Origin: Campylobacterales bacterium
GTDB lineage: Bacteria > Campylobacterota > Campylobacteria > Campylobacterales > Sulfurimonadaceae
NCBI GenBank assembly: GCA_026390165.1
Contig: JAPLGM010000029.1
Location: 34,996 to 98,995, forward strand
Direction of reading: 5' to 3'
DNA: 64,000 nt
Every line of letters begins with the position of its first letter. The first letter of the stretch is position 1. Of this stretch, positions 1 through 8,706 are shown one piece after another. The notes beneath the pieces are model-generated. The model saw only the letters and a list, made by a program, of their open reading frames with translations. It did no database searches and had not been told where the DNA came from. A program made the translations under genes and the position numbers.

Positions 1-1
1 T

Positions 2-490
2 GCGATCGAAACGTTACTCAACGACCCTAAAGAAATAGCAGAACATACGATGATTGTTGATTTGTTACGCAATGATTTAGGAATCGTGGCAACGCAAATA
101 CAAGTAGAGGCGTTTCGCACCATTAGCACAATCGATACAGGGGTTAAACAGCTCCACCAAACAAGCTCTCATATCAGCGGAAAGCTTCACCCCCATTGGC
201 GCGACAATATCGGGGATATTCTCCGTTCCCTATTGCCCGCAGGAAGTATTAGCGGCACACCCAAAAAACGGACAGTAGAGATTATCGAAGCGGTAGAAGA
301 GTATGAACGGGGATATTTTACAGGGGTATTTGGCTATTTTGATGGAAAAAATCTTTACAGTGCCGTAGCTATCCGTTTTATCGAAAACAAAAATGGAAAC
401 TTACTTTATAAAAGTGGTGGGGGGATCACAGCGGAGAGCGACGTGCAAAAAGAGTATCAAGAGATGATTGATAAAATTTATATTCCATAA
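2..490 (+). CDS. pabB: Chorismate-binding enzyme, PabB/TrpE family, C-terminal part (cut by window edge)
   Basis: The frame is open from base 2, so the gene begins outside the window; about 162 C-terminal residues are visible. They carry the conserved catalytic part of chorismate-binding enzymes: the HTMIVDLLRNDLG segment, the PAGSISGTPKKRTVEII segment and the YERGYFTGVFGYFDG segment, ending in a GGGIT loop. The family makes 4-amino-4-deoxychorismate (folate, PabB) or anthranilate/isochorismate. The spacing and the 'SGTPK' form favour PabB (aminodeoxychorismate synthase component I) over TrpE; without the N-terminus this is an inference. It converges on the peroxiredoxin gene. Confidence 0.85.
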   Translation, partial: AIETLLNDPKEIAEHTMIVDLLRNDLGIVATQIQVEAFRTISTIDTGVKQLHQTSSHISGKLHPHWRDNIGDILRSLLPAGSISGTPKKRTVEIIEAVEEYERGYFTGVFGYFDGKNLYSAVAIRFIENKNGNLLYKSGGGITAESDVQKEYQEMIDKIYIP

Positions 491-493
491 AAA

Positions 494-528
494 AATCCGC
501 CCCAACTACGTGAGGCAGAAAATAAAAA
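494..528 (-). terminator. Putative terminator after peroxiredoxin gene
   Basis: Between the convergent pabB and peroxiredoxin stops lies a short GC-rich segment. On the minus strand CTGCC can pair with GGCGG (one G-U), followed by a run of seven T. This fits an intrinsic terminator for the peroxiredoxin transcript; the stem is short, so confidence is modest. Confidence 0.4.
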
Positions 529-1125
529 TTATAACGCTTCAGCGTGAGCTGTCAAATATTCAGCAACACCTTCAGTGCTAGCTTTCATACCAGCATCCCC
601 TTTTGCCCAACCCGCTGGACACACTTCACCGTGTTCATTAGTGAACAACATCGCATCAATCATACGAAGCATCTCATCGATATTACGTCCCAATGGAAGA
701 TCATTGATAACGGCATGACGAACGGTACCATCTGCATCGATCAAGAATGAACCGCGAAGGGCAACCGACTCATCCAGAAGAACATCATATGCCATTGAGA
801 TTTGTTTATTCAAATCGGCTACGAGTGGGTAACGAACTTGTCCGATGCCCCCTTGGTTGACCGGTGTATTTTTCCATGCGAAGTGGCTAAATTGTGAATC
901 AACCGATACACCGATCACATTGATACCACGTGCAGTGAACTCTTCCAAACGGTGGTCAAATGCAATGATTTCAGACGGACAAACAAACGTAAAATCCAAT
1001 GGATAAAAGAAAAGGACAGCCCCTTTTTCCCCTAAGTTTTCATACAAGTTGAAGTTATCAACGATTTGATTGTTCCCAAGAACAGTAGTAGCGGTAAAGT
1101 CAGGAGCTTTTTTGGTTACGAGCAT
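529..1125 (-). CDS. 2-Cys peroxiredoxin (AhpC/TSA family)
   Basis: This 198-aa protein has the full length of a typical 2-Cys peroxiredoxin, which reduces hydrogen and organic peroxides in the cytoplasm with thioredoxin or a similar donor. The peroxidatic cysteine is C49 in the DFTFVCPSE motif and the resolving cysteine is C169 in GEVCPAGW. The start has an AAAGGGA ribosome-binding site just upstream. It is probably a single-gene transcript: pabB converges on it, and the upstream wzz-like gene is separated by a terminator-like hairpin. It is a housekeeping oxidative-stress gene with no link to the polysaccharide locus. Calls such as tsaA or ahpC would be by family only. Confidence 0.95.
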   Translation of the reverse strand: MLVTKKAPDFTATTVLGNNQIVDNFNLYENLGEKGAVLFFYPLDFTFVCPSEIIAFDHRLEEFTARGINVIGVSVDSQFSHFAWKNTPVNQGGIGQVRYPLVADLNKQISMAYDVLLDESVALRGSFLIDADGTVRHAVINDLPLGRNIDEMLRMIDAMLFTNEHGEVCPAGWAKGDAGMKASTEGVAEYLTAHAEAL

Positions 1126-1189
1126 GAGATTCCCTTTGTTGTTTTTATAGTATCGGGAAATTGTAACACACGAAGATTAATATTAATAA

Positions 1190-1214
1190 GAGTCGGGAAG
1201 TTAACCCGAAACTC
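1190..1214 (-). terminator. Putative terminator of the Wzz/SLBB operon
   Basis: Immediately after the wzz-like stop codon the minus strand reads GAGTTTCGGG, a 7-nt loop, then CCCGACTC and a T/A-rich tail. The halves pair as GAGT and CGGG arms with a small bulge. It would end the export operon before the peroxiredoxin gene. Confidence 0.5.
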
Positions 1215-1219
1215 TAAAT

Positions 1220-2167
1220 TTAGACTTCCTCTTTATCTTTGCGGAGAAACTCAAGTAAAAAGATACCAAAAATTCCAAGGATGAGGGATGTCACAAATGA
1301 TACAACAACAACCAATCCCCGATTAGGTCCCTCTTTATCTTTTTCATACGCAACACTTGGAGCTGTCATCATTTTCACATTATAATAATCACTTGATTGG
1401 GCTAAAACTTTTTTCTGAATCAATCCCGACATCAACTGGGAGAGTTGAGTTTTGAGTGCAAGATCATTCGTTTTTTGTAACTCTTTGTCGTAATACGTGA
1501 TCTTTTTTTCCATATCCGAAAGTTCATTCATACGGAGAGAATTTGACGCTTGGGTTAAAAACAGCATCACTATCTCTTTCGCTAATACAGGATCGGGATC
1601 ACTGCAGCCCAGCGTAATCACTGAAGTTTTTTTATCACTCGCAATTATTAATTGACCTTTCACTTTTTTATACGCTTGAAAGAGTTTTGCTTCTCTCTCT
1701 TCAGAAGTCAACTCTTCCGAGGATTTTTTAGGTGACCGCTTCATCAACCGATAAAATCTATCGGTTCCCAATGCAAAACGGTAATTTTTATCAGCATCAA
1801 CTCGATTCATCTTTTCAAAAAGCTTTGTTTGTATTAAGAATGTTCGCATCCAACTGAAGTCATCGAGATAGAGTTGATAGGCACCATCAGGTGTCATACC
1901 TCCACCACCGACATCAACGCCCGCTAAACCTGCCAATGCCCCAAGTCCCCCCATCGAGGAAGAGGCTGAATCCCCTTGTGGCACTAACACCGCCTGAGAG
2001 TGATAAATATTGGGCTTCGTTAGAGTCCATACCCCACTTAACAACGTCACGATGAGAGTAAAGGCAATCAGCTTTTTCTTGTGTTTCCCAATCGTTCGTC
2101 CCAGCTCGCGTAAGTCAATCTCATCTTCCTCAATCAGTGCTGACGTAGTATGTGGTATTTGTTCCAT
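1220..2167 (-). CDS. Wzz-type chain-length determinant / polysaccharide co-polymerase
   Basis: The 315-aa inner-membrane protein has the Wzz/PCP layout: a cytoplasmic N-terminus, a transmembrane helix at about residues 33-53, a long periplasmic domain rich in charged helices, and a second transmembrane helix at about 284-307 followed by a short basic-acidic tail. A glycine-rich stretch (SSSMGGLGALAGLAG) lies just after the first helix, as in PCP proteins with extended N-terminal loops. No Walker motifs follow the second helix, so it is not a fused BY-kinase. These proteins set the chain length of Wzy-polymerised glycans. Its start overlaps the stop of the SLBB export gene by one base, so the two are co-translated. 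Confidence 0.85.
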   Translation of the reverse strand: MEQIPHTTSALIEEDEIDLRELGRTIGKHKKKLIAFTLIVTLLSGVWTLTKPNIYHSQAVLVPQGDSASSSMGGLGALAGLAGVDVGGGGMTPDGAYQLYLDDFSWMRTFLIQTKLFEKMNRVDADKNYRFALGTDRFYRLMKRSPKKSSEELTSEEREAKLFQAYKKVKGQLIIASDKKTSVITLGCSDPDPVLAKEIVMLFLTQASNSLRMNELSDMEKKITYYDKELQKTNDLALKTQLSQLMSGLIQKKVLAQSSDYYNVKMMTAPSVAYEKDKEGPNRGLVVVVSFVTSLILGIFGIFLLEFLRKDKEEV

Positions 2168-5100
2168 TAAATACTTCCAATCGTATGAAGTGCTGCGACG
2201 GATACCGCCATTTGATAGATAATAGCCGTAATGTCTTTCGCAAATTGGATACCGCTAACGGTATTAATTTTCATAGGGACAATCACAACGTCACCAGGTC
2301 CTGCAGCGGCATTAGCGCTAAAGAAGCCACGACTACGAGGCTCTGCATCTCCATTGCTGTGGACAACAAAAATATTGCTGGTATCCGCACCCTCTTTGAT
2401 TCCCCCTGATTTTTCAATATAATCATCGATGGAGAAAGATGCGTTGTAAATCGTGGCATTAGGATTAAGAACCTCTCCTTGAACGATAACACTCTCATCT
2501 TTTTCTGGGATATAAAGGGCATCTCCATTTTTGAGCACTACATCTGAATTGGATCCTTGAAACTTTTGAAGATCACTGTCCAGACGAATCGACAAACGTC
2601 CTGCAAATACGGTTTTTTCAACCTCTTCTTTGAGCATCGTGATCATATTGACCGTTTGCATTTTATCGGCTGGATTCTGCCCCGTTTGAGTCGGCTGAGA
2701 GGCAGCGAATAACATTCGATCTTCTAAACTTTTAATCTGTCTCTTCGCCCCCTCTTGCTGACGCTGTTTAAGCTCTTCACGTGTAAATACGGCCGCTTTT
2801 GTATAGGCACTCTCGGTAAATCCACCGGCACGTCGGATAAGATCGGACAAACGATCACCATCTTCGACAGCGTATTCTCCCGGATAATTGACTTTCCCCA
2901 TAATTTTGACTGATTTGCGCTCATTCCATTTAGGGATTCTAAAAATAGTCACTTCATCATAATTGGTAAGGAGTGGAGAAGAATCCGACATTGCCTGTGC
3001 TACCGTCATATTCTGAACTTGTCGAGTACGAATACCATCAACAACCACATACCGAATAATTTCCAGCTTGTCTTGACTAGCCTTATCCGTAAGATTACCC
3101 GCCGCCAAAATCACATCTTTAAGCGTTGTTGTATTTTCATCAATCTGGAATGAACCCGGTTTGTATACTTCACCATTAACAGTAACCGATGAACGAATCG
3201 TCAATTCATCAATATTATAGATAGTGACCACATCTTTGTCAGTCAAGCCAAACCCTGCCGCATCTGCATCGAGATCTCGCACTGAAATAAAGTAATCTTG
3301 AGTACTAAATTTTTTTCCATCATCCGACAATGTACGTGTAATACGTGCTCTATCAAGGAATGTATATTTTGTCAATCCCCCTGCCGCTAAAATTATATCT
3401 TTGAGGGTTGTTGCCTCTGAGATTGGATAAGTCGCAGGCTTGTATACCTCACCACTAATAGTCGCTTGTTTGATGGGATTGGTCGTAAAAAATCCGATGG
3501 TTCGGATATCGTCAAACTCTTTAAGCGGTACCGACTTTTTTTGGAGCGTATCGACGACGCGTACTTTTAGGGTCATCGCCACGGGATCTGGAGAGACGAT
3601 CGTCACTTTGCTTCGATCGATGGGACAGGTTGTCCCCACGGTACTCATCAACGATTCAAACGTCATCTTATCAAAAAATCGATATTCTCCTGGACGTGCG
3701 ATACACTCCCCAGAAATTTTTACAATTGAGGGAGGGGTAACCGTAGAACGATTTAAAATAAAGAGTTGATCACGACTGTAAAGGGAAATTTTTTCTTCGC
3801 CATTAAGCACTTTTGCCAATGAAAAACCGATAATCTCCTCTTTTAGATTTGATTTAATCCGTTTAATGATTGCGTAATCAAAATAGGTATCTTCGAGAAA
3901 AACCCCACGTAATGTATTCTGAGCAATTTCTTGCTTGAAAAAGTCTCGTAATCCCATCCCCTCTTTTGGCAATGGCCAAAATCCAGGTTTTACAATATTG
4001 CCATAAAGGGTAATCCCCCGCAAATTACTTCTGTCAAGACCATGCACATAGACACTATCTTTATCCATAGCAACCATTTTTTTTGCTTCGATTAGTGAAA
4101 CATTGAGGGCACTCATCCTTTGATGTGCTTCATATCGAGTAATTCGAATATCATTCTTATTCGCCTCTGCACTCAATCCACCCGCTAAATAAATTAACTC
4201 ACCGATCGTTGTGTTACTTTTGGCTTCATAAATAGCGGGGCGTTTGACATCCCCGTCAATGACAACACTTTTCCCCATTACAGGTACGACAATAATATCA
4301 CCTGCTTGTAATAGAGGATCACTTCGTCCACTTCCTCGGATAATTGTATATAAATCAATATCTTTATAAACTCTTCCCCCTCTTTTGATAAGAACGGAAC
4401 GCATAGAACCATTTTTAGATAATCCGCCCGCCGAAATCAATGCCTCTTTCACGGTCGAGAATGAACTAACGTTATAAATACCGGGAGTCGCGACTTCTCC
4501 TGCCAACGTCACCTGAATCGTCGAAAACTGGGTAATATTGACCGTTACACCGACATTGGGAAATGCTGCCATCAGAGCATCACTGATCGTCTTCTTCGCA
4601 TCTCCAAAACTGAGTCCTGCAATATGAAGAGGACCGAATGAGGGGATAATAATATTGCCCTCTTTATCCACCGTAAGAGACATATTATCGCTTTTTGGCC
4701 CGTACAATATGACCGATAAAACATCTTTTGGAACCAATCGGTAGCTCTCTGGGACAGGAAGTGATGAGAGATCCATCCCGTTTTTATTGGAGAAAAATTC
4801 GAAGCCATAGCGTTGAAGCGCTGAAGCTTGCCCTTTGATCTGGCGAGAGAGAAGACGTTTCGCATAATCACTGGTCTTTTCCACCGTAAGTGGGGAGTGA
4901 TATATCTGTGTCATGTCAGCATCAATGACTACTGGCTTATCTTTAACCGTATCACTCTTATTATCATCACTCATTTGTTCAATATCTACCTTATTGGTAG
5001 ACTTTTCCGTAGCAGCCGTAGGTGTAGTTGCAGCAGGTTTGGAGACCTGATCTACCTTTTGAAGTACTTCGCTTGCGGTCACCCCTTTTTGCTGCATTGC

Positions 5101-5244
5101 CTGCTGTGCTTGAGGCGAATTCAAAATATTCGGATTCGCTTTAATCGCTTGGACGATCGATGCACTCGGCATCCCTCCTATATCTTCCGCATTGACGGAG
5201 AGAACAAGCATCATATATAATGCTATGATTTTTAGAAACTTCAT
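2167..5244 (-). CDS. Multi-SLBB polysaccharide export protein (Wza-like family)
   Basis: This 1025-aa protein starts with a signal peptide (MKFLKIIALYMMLVLSVNA). A low-complexity linker rich in A, T, K and D follows, then a Poly_export domain at about residues 165-240 (RLVPKDVLSVILYGP, then DKEGNIIIPSFGPL). After it come many repeated SLBB-type blocks of the form 'V.GEV..PG.Y.......L.D.I..AGG', seen around residues 250, 335, 590, 690, 790 and 920. It is much longer than Wza (about 380 aa) and resembles the large SLBB proteins of other epsilonproteobacteria and Bacteroidetes. It probably forms an outer-membrane or periplasmic channel for the polysaccharide. No lipobox is evident. It is followed without a gap by the chain-length gene. 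Confidence 0.85.
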   Translation of the reverse strand: MKFLKIIALYMMLVLSVNAEDIGGMPSASIVQAIKANPNILNSPQAQQAMQQKGVTASEVLQKVDQVSKPAATTPTAATEKSTNKVDIEQMSDDNKSDTVKDKPVVIDADMTQIYHSPLTVEKTSDYAKRLLSRQIKGQASALQRYGFEFFSNKNGMDLSSLPVPESYRLVPKDVLSVILYGPKSDNMSLTVDKEGNIIIPSFGPLHIAGLSFGDAKKTISDALMAAFPNVGVTVNITQFSTIQVTLAGEVATPGIYNVSSFSTVKEALISAGGLSKNGSMRSVLIKRGGRVYKDIDLYTIIRGSGRSDPLLQAGDIIVVPVMGKSVVIDGDVKRPAIYEAKSNTTIGELIYLAGGLSAEANKNDIRITRYEAHQRMSALNVSLIEAKKMVAMDKDSVYVHGLDRSNLRGITLYGNIVKPGFWPLPKEGMGLRDFFKQEIAQNTLRGVFLEDTYFDYAIIKRIKSNLKEEIIGFSLAKVLNGEEKISLYSRDQLFILNRSTVTPPSIVKISGECIARPGEYRFFDKMTFESLMSTVGTTCPIDRSKVTIVSPDPVAMTLKVRVVDTLQKKSVPLKEFDDIRTIGFFTTNPIKQATISGEVYKPATYPISEATTLKDIILAAGGLTKYTFLDRARITRTLSDDGKKFSTQDYFISVRDLDADAAGFGLTDKDVVTIYNIDELTIRSSVTVNGEVYKPGSFQIDENTTTLKDVILAAGNLTDKASQDKLEIIRYVVVDGIRTRQVQNMTVAQAMSDSSPLLTNYDEVTIFRIPKWNERKSVKIMGKVNYPGEYAVEDGDRLSDLIRRAGGFTESAYTKAAVFTREELKQRQQEGAKRQIKSLEDRMLFAASQPTQTGQNPADKMQTVNMITMLKEEVEKTVFAGRLSIRLDSDLQKFQGSNSDVVLKNGDALYIPEKDESVIVQGEVLNPNATIYNASFSIDDYIEKSGGIKEGADTSNIFVVHSNGDAEPRSRGFFSANAAAGPGDVVIVPMKINTVSGIQFAKDITAIIYQMAVSVAALHTIGSI

Positions 5245-5283
5245 CTACTCTAACCCACCCTTTTTAAAATTTGTTTTTCACGA

Positions 5284-5892
5284 TTAACCCGTGTATCCCA
5301 TTAGACGATCAACTTCTGCTTTGGCTTCACGCCACGCTTTTTTAGGGCTCATCCCCTGTGCGATTTTTTCATCTGTGCGCTGTGCCAATTGCCCTTGCAC
5401 GAAACGGCTGCGAGGATCATCCACCATCTGTGCCGAAGAATTGTTCTTCGAGGTGGGACGTTCATCCTCTCCATGAACTATCTCTACCATCGCCAATCGC
5501 TTAAGCCATTGATTCTTAAACACAGGATTAGCCGAGTGATAACAGCCAATTGCACTGAGATTGTACCCTCTTTTGCGTATATGTGAACTGAGAAGTAATG
5601 CCCCCACGTAGATGTTCACCTCAGGATCCAGCAGCGCTTGTTTCGTCACTCCTATCGCAGAAAGGCGTTTAAGATGCATCGAATTAATCTGCATGAGCCC
5701 AATATCAACAGTACCATTGGTGTTTTGATTGATCGCACGAGGGTTCATACTGCTCTCGATTGTTGCAATACGTGCAAGCAAGGAGGGTTCAATCCCGAAA
5801 TCATGTCCTGCTTTTTCAAAAATAGGTTCGAACCGAGAGGTGCCATAAAGAGATAAAGAAATTAATGTTATCAAAAATACTATTCTAGCCAT
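5284..5892 (-). CDS. Lytic transglycosylase, SLT domain
   Basis: The 202-aa protein has a short N-terminal signal peptide (MARIVFLITLISLSLYG) and then a soluble lytic transglycosylase domain. The catalytic glutamate is E46 in IATIESSMNP. The family motifs GLMQINSMH and, later, AIGCYHSAN follow. Such enzymes cleave peptidoglycan with formation of 1,6-anhydromuramic acid, and small ones often accompany envelope-spanning export machines to open the wall. It lies about 40 bp upstream of the SLBB gene in the same orientation, consistent with a role in installing the exporter. The C-terminal 60 residues are basic and lack a recognisable fold. Confidence 0.85.
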   Translation of the reverse strand: MARIVFLITLISLSLYGTSRFEPIFEKAGHDFGIEPSLLARIATIESSMNPRAINQNTNGTVDIGLMQINSMHLKRLSAIGVTKQALLDPEVNIYVGALLLSSHIRKRGYNLSAIGCYHSANPVFKNQWLKRLAMVEIVHGEDERPTSKNNSSAQMVDDPRSRFVQGQLAQRTDEKIAQGMSPKKAWREAKAEVDRLMGYTG

Positions 5893-6142
5893 TAGAGCCC
5901 TTATTTAATTTTTTTCTTTTGCTGTTGTAGCATTCCATTTAAAATCCAACATTGCTCATTATCACTAAAATTAAGTCCAAGGTATAAAAATACTTACTAA
6001 TTTTAATGCCAATACCATTTTAAATATACTTTTTTTTGTTAAAAATAAATTGTATTATCTCTAAGTTTTACTTAGAAAATCACCTATAAACATTAGACTT
6101 TTCATTTGGCGAATTCGCATAGTAAAGAAATAGCCCTAAAAA
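5893..6142. other. AT-rich intergenic region with a 10-bp palindrome
   Basis: No open frame of substance is seen. It is strongly AT-rich with several T-runs. It contains a CTAAG-TTTTA-CTTAG stem at 6061-6075 and a perfect palindrome GCGAATTCGC at 6109-6118, close to the 3' end of the AAA ATPase gene. The stem could be a weak terminator; the palindrome has no assigned role. Confidence 0.4.
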
Positions 6143-7234
6143 TTAGTTGACTTTTTTATCACTTTGTAACCATTCCAAAAACATCGGGTCAAAAAATTGT
6201 TTATTTTCATCGATGATACCATCATCTTTGAGCTCTTTTATCATTTGACTTTTGTACGACAAACTTACCTTGTCTCCCCCTTTAAATCCCTCAATCGCAA
6301 GTTCTTTTACTATTGAGCCTTTATGTTTTTTAGAGTTAAGTTTTTGCCACAAAGTTTCAAAATAAATAGCATTGTCAAATAAAATCTTTTCAATAGCTTG
6401 ATGGATATTATTTCCGGAAACTGTGAACACATTATTATTTTCCATCAAAAGGCAAATATATCCCTCTTGCAAAACTTTAATAGTATAAAAAGGATGACCA
6501 TTGACACTCTTTATTAAAGTCATAACTGCTTCATTGTCAAATCTAATCTTTTCATTGAGAATAAGTTCACTTGCAAAAGTTTCAATTGATTCGTTTGACA
6601 ATCTTCCAATTCTCATAAGTGTTGCAAAGTTGAAAAACGCATTATCAGAATTCAAAAAAATATCATCCATAACACTTTGTTGACTTCCAGCAAAAATATA
6701 AACCACATTGGAATGCGTTTGAAAATAGCTTCTTAGTTTTTTGATGAAATCTTGTCCAAATTTTGCCAAATCTCCAAATTCATCAAAAAAAGCAATCAGT
6801 TTTTTCCCTTTGGATAGGGATATGCTTTGTGCCAAATCAAATGTTTTTCTCACAAGCTCATTTTCATCTTCTTCTTTGAGTAAATCATACCCAACTTTCA
6901 CATCACTATATTCCAAAGAGAATTTTCCCATAATCTCCATAACATTATCTTTTGCATGTTTTATAAAGTTTTTAACTCCATCTAGCTTATAAATAGAATC
7001 TATGTATATCTCGCAAAACTCTCTAATAGTAGAAGCCGCAAATACATCAATTTTACAAATAAGATATTCATTTTCTTGTTTGTCCAAAAACGCATTAACC
7101 AAGGTAGTTTTCCCATACCTTCTTGGGGCAATGATAGCGATATGTTGTCCCAAAGATACATAAGCCTCAAGTTGCATAAGTTCTTTTTCTCTACCAATCA
7201 CCACCGAACTAAGTCCACCAGCATTTAATTTCAC
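6143..7234 (-). CDS. AAA ATPase of the archaeal-type ATPase (PF01637-like) family
   Basis: The 363-aa protein carries a Walker A motif APRRYGKTT at residues 36-44 and a Walker B-like LIAFFDEFGDL at about 143-153. A GSQQSVMDDIF sensor-like segment follows, with a C-terminal winged-helix-like half. This matches stand-alone STAND-related ATPases that are common in archaea and scattered in bacteria, often on mobile DNA; their cellular role is poorly known. It sits alone between the lytic transglycosylase and the WecA-like gene, in line with the operon but with long AT-rich spacers on both sides, which suggests insertion. No partner nuclease is adjacent. I infer an accessory, possibly defence-related gene. 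Confidence 0.75.
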   Translation of the reverse strand: MKLNAGGLSSVVIGREKELMQLEAYVSLGQHIAIIAPRRYGKTTLVNAFLDKQENEYLICKIDVFAASTIREFCEIYIDSIYKLDGVKNFIKHAKDNVMEIMGKFSLEYSDVKVGYDLLKEEDENELVRKTFDLAQSISLSKGKKLIAFFDEFGDLAKFGQDFIKKLRSYFQTHSNVVYIFAGSQQSVMDDIFLNSDNAFFNFATLMRIGRLSNESIETFASELILNEKIRFDNEAVMTLIKSVNGHPFYTIKVLQEGYICLLMENNNVFTVSGNNIHQAIEKILFDNAIYFETLWQKLNSKKHKGSIVKELAIEGFKGGDKVSLSYKSQMIKELKDDGIIDENKQFFDPMFLEWLQSDKKVN

Positions 7235-7398
7235 TTTTTAACCTTTTTAAATAATAAAATATTTAGTATATTACATAAACATTTTATTAATCTCAATAAG
7301 TGTTTATGCTATTTACTAAACATAAGGTTTATTTTAAGTAAAAACTCAATAAGTGTTACCCTCAATCAGGGTCGATGTATGGATGTCTCCGTTTTTTG
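7235..7398. promoter_or_regulatory. Upstream region of the AAA ATPase gene with direct and inverted repeats
   Basis: A 13-bp direct repeat CTCAATAAGTGTT occurs at 7292-7304 and 7345-7357, 53 bp apart, and an ATAAACA/TGTTTAT inverted repeat surrounds the first copy. Their position just upstream of the ATPase start suggests an operator or promoter region. An ACCCTCAATCAGGGT stem near the WecA-like stop may be that gene's terminator. Confidence 0.4.
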
Positions 7399-8469
7399 CT
7401 AGCTAGCACGCTCATAATTAGTATTTCTTTTGGTATAAAAAAATATTGATTGTGATTTTTGGAAACGAATAATACGTTTATATTTAGACATGTACACTAT
7501 ATAGACAATCGTAACCAAAGCCATAAGTGCGAATACGTATTGATGAACGAAAAATGCCGCTAAATTGATAAAGAAATGAAACACCAAGATACGTCCGCTA
7601 ATAGCACTATTACTTTTGTTACTTCTGCGATATTTTAGCGTATGGTAATGAACTTTCTCTGCTTCAAAAAAAGCAATACCATATTTCTTTTTTCGTTTGA
7701 TGCGACGACTGATGGTTACAAATGTTTCAATAATCGGATAAGACAAAGCAACCAATGGATACCATAACGAAACTTCAGGGTGTCGAGCTGCCAACATAAT
7801 GGAAAACATTGCCAACATAAATCCAAGAAAATAGGCTCCTCCATCTCCCAAGAAAATCTTACCTTTTGGATAGTTCCAAAGAAAAAAGCCTAAAATAGCT
7901 CCGCCTAGTATCATGGAGAGAGGTAGTGTTACGGAACCCTCATACAAATAGTCAACAAATGCGAAAAAACTAAGTGTTACCATACTCACACCACCCGCCA
8001 AACCATTGAGTCCGTCGATAAAATTGATGGCACTGCTCAGCCCAACAACAGCAAAAATAGTAAATAAGACAGCAAGCCAATACGGCAATATAAAAAACTC
8101 ACTGTTATCCGCCACATAACCGCCAAAATATATCGCGATAAGTGTTCCAAGTGCCATAGCCCCCAAACGGTACTGCTTTGATGTATCCCCATGCCAATCT
8201 TCAAAAAGCCCAAATCCAAAAATCACCGCACCACTGACAACCAACCACCAATAGTGTGGCATCAAAATCATCGTAGAAATGGCAAATGCAAGAAAAATCC
8301 CTATTCCGCCCACTCGTGGGGTTGGAGTGTTGTGTATTGCATGTGCCTTCGTGCTTGGATCACTAAAAAAATTGTATTTCTTTTCTATTCGAATCGTCCA
8401 ATATTGATATACCAGCGACTGAATAAAAGCTATTATAAACCCCATTATTATCACATCTTTCTTTTTCAA
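7399..8469 (-). CDS. Polyprenyl-phosphate sugar-1-phosphate transferase, WecA/MraY family
   Basis: The 356-aa membrane protein has about ten hydrophobic segments and the family's cytoplasmic motifs: HAIHNTPTPRVGGIGIF near residues 42-60, the aspartate motif NFIDGLNGLAGG at about 148-160, and FLGDGGAYFLGF at about 205-216. These bind Mg-UDP-sugar and undecaprenyl phosphate. The enzyme would start the O-antigen or EPS repeat unit by moving a HexNAc-1-phosphate to the lipid. Its place at the 3' end of the glycosyltransferase array fits. WecA-like rather than MraY is inferred because no peptidoglycan genes are near. The exact donor sugar cannot be told from sequence. Confidence 0.88.
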   Translation of the reverse strand: MKKKDVIIMGFIIAFIQSLVYQYWTIRIEKKYNFFSDPSTKAHAIHNTPTPRVGGIGIFLAFAISTMILMPHYWWLVVSGAVIFGFGLFEDWHGDTSKQYRLGAMALGTLIAIYFGGYVADNSEFFILPYWLAVLFTIFAVVGLSSAINFIDGLNGLAGGVSMVTLSFFAFVDYLYEGSVTLPLSMILGGAILGFFLWNYPKGKIFLGDGGAYFLGFMLAMFSIMLAARHPEVSLWYPLVALSYPIIETFVTISRRIKRKKKYGIAFFEAEKVHYHTLKYRRSNKSNSAISGRILVFHFFINLAAFFVHQYVFALMALVTIVYIVYMSKYKRIIRFQKSQSIFFYTKRNTNYERAS

Positions 8470-8525
8470 TTTACTAATTATTATACCCTAGTAATGCTTT
8501 AAAAGTAATCAAAATAAACAAAACT

Positions 8526-8630
8526 TTAATCTCTTTTAAAATCATCACTAATTCTGACTATATCATCTTCACCTGTATATTCCCCAACTTGCGCTTCGAT
8601 GAGGATTACAGGAATTTTTACTAGGGGGTG
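8526..8630 (-). pseudogene. manC: 3' remnant of manC (mannose-1-phosphate guanylyltransferase/isomerase)
   Basis: On the minus strand a 34-codon frame ends in a stop at 8526-8528. It reads ...KIPVILIEAQVGEYTGEDDI and then VRISDDFKRD, which matches the C-terminus of type II ManC proteins (K-I-P-x-x-x-I-E-x-Q-x-G-x-Y-x-G-E-D-D-I). An in-frame TAG at 8631-8633 directly precedes it and there is no start or upstream domain. So this is a relic of a lost manC gene between gmd and the WecA-like gene. ManC would supply GDP-mannose, the substrate of the adjacent gmd. Confidence 0.75.
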
Positions 8631-8706
8631 CTAAATGGTTACCTTTATTGGAAGTATAATTGTCAATTTCTAATATTGCTTCTAAAATATTTTAATAAGA
8701 ATTTTT

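Noticed and set aside
5826..5840. GGTTCGAACC-like motif as a tRNA T-arm
   Set aside because: It lies inside the lytic transglycosylase gene (residues RFEP) and no acceptor stem or anticodon arm can be built around it.
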